Assembly: GCA_946410555.1 (NCBI GenBank)
Contig: CAMKAT010000014.1
Span: 1 to 32,939, forward strand
From: an uncultured Caryophanales bacterium
Lineage (GTDB): Bacteria > Bacillota_I > Bacilli_A > RF39 > UBA660
Direction: 5' to 3'
DNA length: 32,939 bases
This document shows, piece by piece, positions 32,401 through 32,939 of the stretch. The position numbers and the translations under genes were made by a program. The notes beneath the pieces were generated by a model, which saw only the letters and a program-made list of their open reading frames with translations, was not told the origin of the DNA and made no database searches. Position 1 is the stretch's first letter. Each line of letters starts with the position of its first letter.

Positions 32401-32939
32401 AGCCCTATCAGAATCATCATGTTCAATTTTAAGTTTATCAATTAAGTTACTACCTAATTCATTAGATTCTTTATGAGAATTATAATAAGTATTAGCATAA
32501 TTAACCATATTATCTATATCAATAACATTCTTTTCAAAATAACTAAAAGGACTATTACCTTTAAAATAATTATATAATTTAGATACATCACTAATGTTTA
32601 CTTTATTATCTTTAGTAATATCTGCAGCTTTTATTTCATTATCATTTAATGAGGTTTTCTTTTTATAAGCATTATATAATTTAGAAACATCTGCTAAATT
32701 AATTTTCCCGTCAAGAGTTAAATCACCAATGACAATAATATTATAATTATTATCATTAACTTTTAACGTATAACCACTAGTAAGAGATGCTCCATCTTTA
32801 AGTAGATTATTATTAGTATCAAATAGTTTTAAATCAAATTCACTTTCTATCTTTTCAAGAAACTCTCCTACTCTAAAATTGTAGGTCGTAGGTACTGCAT
32901 ATATAGTATTATTCTTTATTTCATATTCACTAGATGAAA
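29458..32939 (-). CDS. Large surface glycosidase: dockerin-like repeat, GH5 catalytic domain, BspA repeats (5' end outside window)
   Basis: The frame stays open from the TAA at 29458 to the right edge, about 1160 codons. The ATG at 32508 is internal, because the coding sequence continues upstream. There it encodes a two-repeat dockerin-like domain (32557-32727): GDLTLDGKINLADVSKLY, then ADITKDNKVNISDVSKLY. A GH5-type TIM barrel follows: LHVDGSKL, NWGTNVFRIFV, the acid/base Glu in IYEIWNEAYG (codon at 31867-31869) and the nucleophile in FVTEWAAT (31603-31605). After about residue 400 come DUF285/BspA units (MFYNCSSLTTLDLEHFDVS) and LRR_5-like repeats, and a beta-rich tail. The signal peptide would lie outside the window. 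Probable extracellular or cell-surface polysaccharide enzyme or adhesin, substrate unknown. The usual NEP of GH5 is NEA here. Confidence 0.88.
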   Translation of the reverse strand, partial: SSSEYEIKNNTIYAVPTTYNFRVGEFLEKIESEFDLKLFDTNNNLLKDGASLTSGYTLKVNDNNYNIIVIGDLTLDGKINLADVSKLYNAYKKKTSLNDNEIKAADITKDNKVNISDVSKLYNYFKGNSPFSYFEKNVIDIDNMVNYANTYYNSHKESNELGSNLIDKLKIEHDDSDRAIITPDGNVEVAIKRDNKCYRKDALSNYVEPIDKEYCDVDNLTAFPSNSGRLHVDGSKLMNEYDKEVVLNGVSVEYDLLKLENIFNDNHLGIARNWGTNVFRIFVDNGLYQGNFIDNKDEYTEKVIETIDKVIENDMYVILNWNPGPHTSKEEHAIDLFTRITSHFKNNPYIIYEIWNEAYGSEVNWEVMKSYANTIIPIIRSNAPDSIILVCTPNGTSIFDTINSDPLNYNNLMYVLHNYTEGMTDTSYEKARSAIKFGIPIFVTEWAATSSSSKTDPYYWNEAYGTSFAKFLINHNLSFTYYAFQPMQWCFGLTAPDGWTKDLEDETLKPSGKFYKKVLQRKFDTEYSVMTNLNKNLDKFRSDEYKEKIVSVIFKNTINIPSNVVVQWDMSMIQDNSVIGYLTPASEDGMYDLVICANGKIQAPVSMSDFFAGLTKVKTIDLRNLYTDNVIHMNGMFYNCSSLTTLDLEHFDVSHVNNISSMFCGCINLENLNINGWYSDGKLVAVGYAFYACRKLKSIDISGLDVSKVTSFDGTFGECLELEYINISNWEPEKIDSFKAVFRNNKVLKEVDMSSIEFNNSDASITNLFYQTNSNAIIYLKNPKVKEQILGLDSNLSTVDFRYRVESDNGTSGNTLWNYDCATSTLTISGSGDMADYTLDHLPTWYKYKKNIENIVIGENVTALGKFAFYDLSYVKYFRIDSIKLNDLSHQEGDSNVGTNYTLYNTGAKYGMKLIFGENVTYIPAMLMAPYSYSKTTKVTDIKFEGNKITGVGLYSLARLSTDALILNEGHTAGRGLAFGYSDTIKLIVLPNSLHEISDWLMRGNSVVEKIVFGPSVNILYGHTINDCPMLNTLVIPHINSSYKVYADNFSANKGKTITVYGDSSTETWVNNQRSVSPDVTFIYKPLEDYKSTIKSNTDINTSVSYNDSYTFNYNGDVKVYYSYLIEGETKLFEYSDVNKNGNTYTINNIKNDIYIEMN

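Noticed and set aside
1..32939. tRNA, rRNA, CRISPR arrays, insertion sequences
   Set aside because: None found on reading both strands. There are no spaced identical direct repeats of CRISPR type, no transposase motifs and no cloverleaf-like GC-richer segments.

Overview
The window is a very AT-rich stretch of a low-GC Gram-positive chromosome. Close Shine-Dalgarno sequences (AGGAGG, AGGTGAT), near-consensus TTGACA-17-TATAAT promoters and U-tailed hairpin terminators are everywhere. Several genes end in TGA inside ATGA-type overlaps (rarA/gpsA, arcB/arcC), so TGA is a stop and the standard bacterial code applies. BspA/DUF285-repeat surface proteins, a dockerin-like enzyme, an arginine deiminase operon and a C-minus L33 suggest a host-associated Bacilli relative of the Erysipelotrichales/RF39 type. 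That placement is an inference, not a proof.

Layout. 1-1000: two unrecognised + strand genes. 1009-3179: gpsA and rarA on the - strand. 3264-4136: a XerD-type recombinase. 4137-5224: about 1.1 kb without genes. It holds a 28-bp dif-like site (4697-4724), four GTGAAACAT boxes and several small G/C islands in a sea of A/T, so this is probably the replication terminus. 5225-9835: five tandem paralogous HExxH (zincin-like) proteins with their own strong promoter. 9924-12859: an XRE-type regulator, an ADP-ribosylglycohydrolase-like protein and a membrane-anchored unknown. 12934-13725: rpmG-efp. 13805-16992: a pilin-like/BspA fusion and two small membrane proteins. 17038-18834: uvrC. 18934-20302: an M3-like peptidase and a short YigZ. 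20336-20644: a candidate type I toxin-antitoxin locus. 20763-24724: a membrane protein, a polar amino-acid ABC importer and a metallophosphoesterase. 24753-29364: arginine deiminase operon arcA-arcB-arcC, with the carbamate kinase fused to a YfcC-like transporter. 29458 to the right edge: a dockerin/GH5/BspA protein cut by the window end.

How the parts fit. Right of dif almost every gene lies on the - strand, as expected if a replication fork travels leftwards and ends near 4.7 kb. The arginine deiminase operon would turn arginine into ornithine, CO2, ammonia and ATP, with uptake built into the last protein. The BspA-repeat proteins are surface candidates. The zincin cluster near the terminus is an accessory island of unknown role.

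The most novel items are the candidate par-like type I toxin-antitoxin pair at 20.3-20.65 kb, the five-paralogue zincin operon, and the dif region with its ordered GTGAAACAT boxes.
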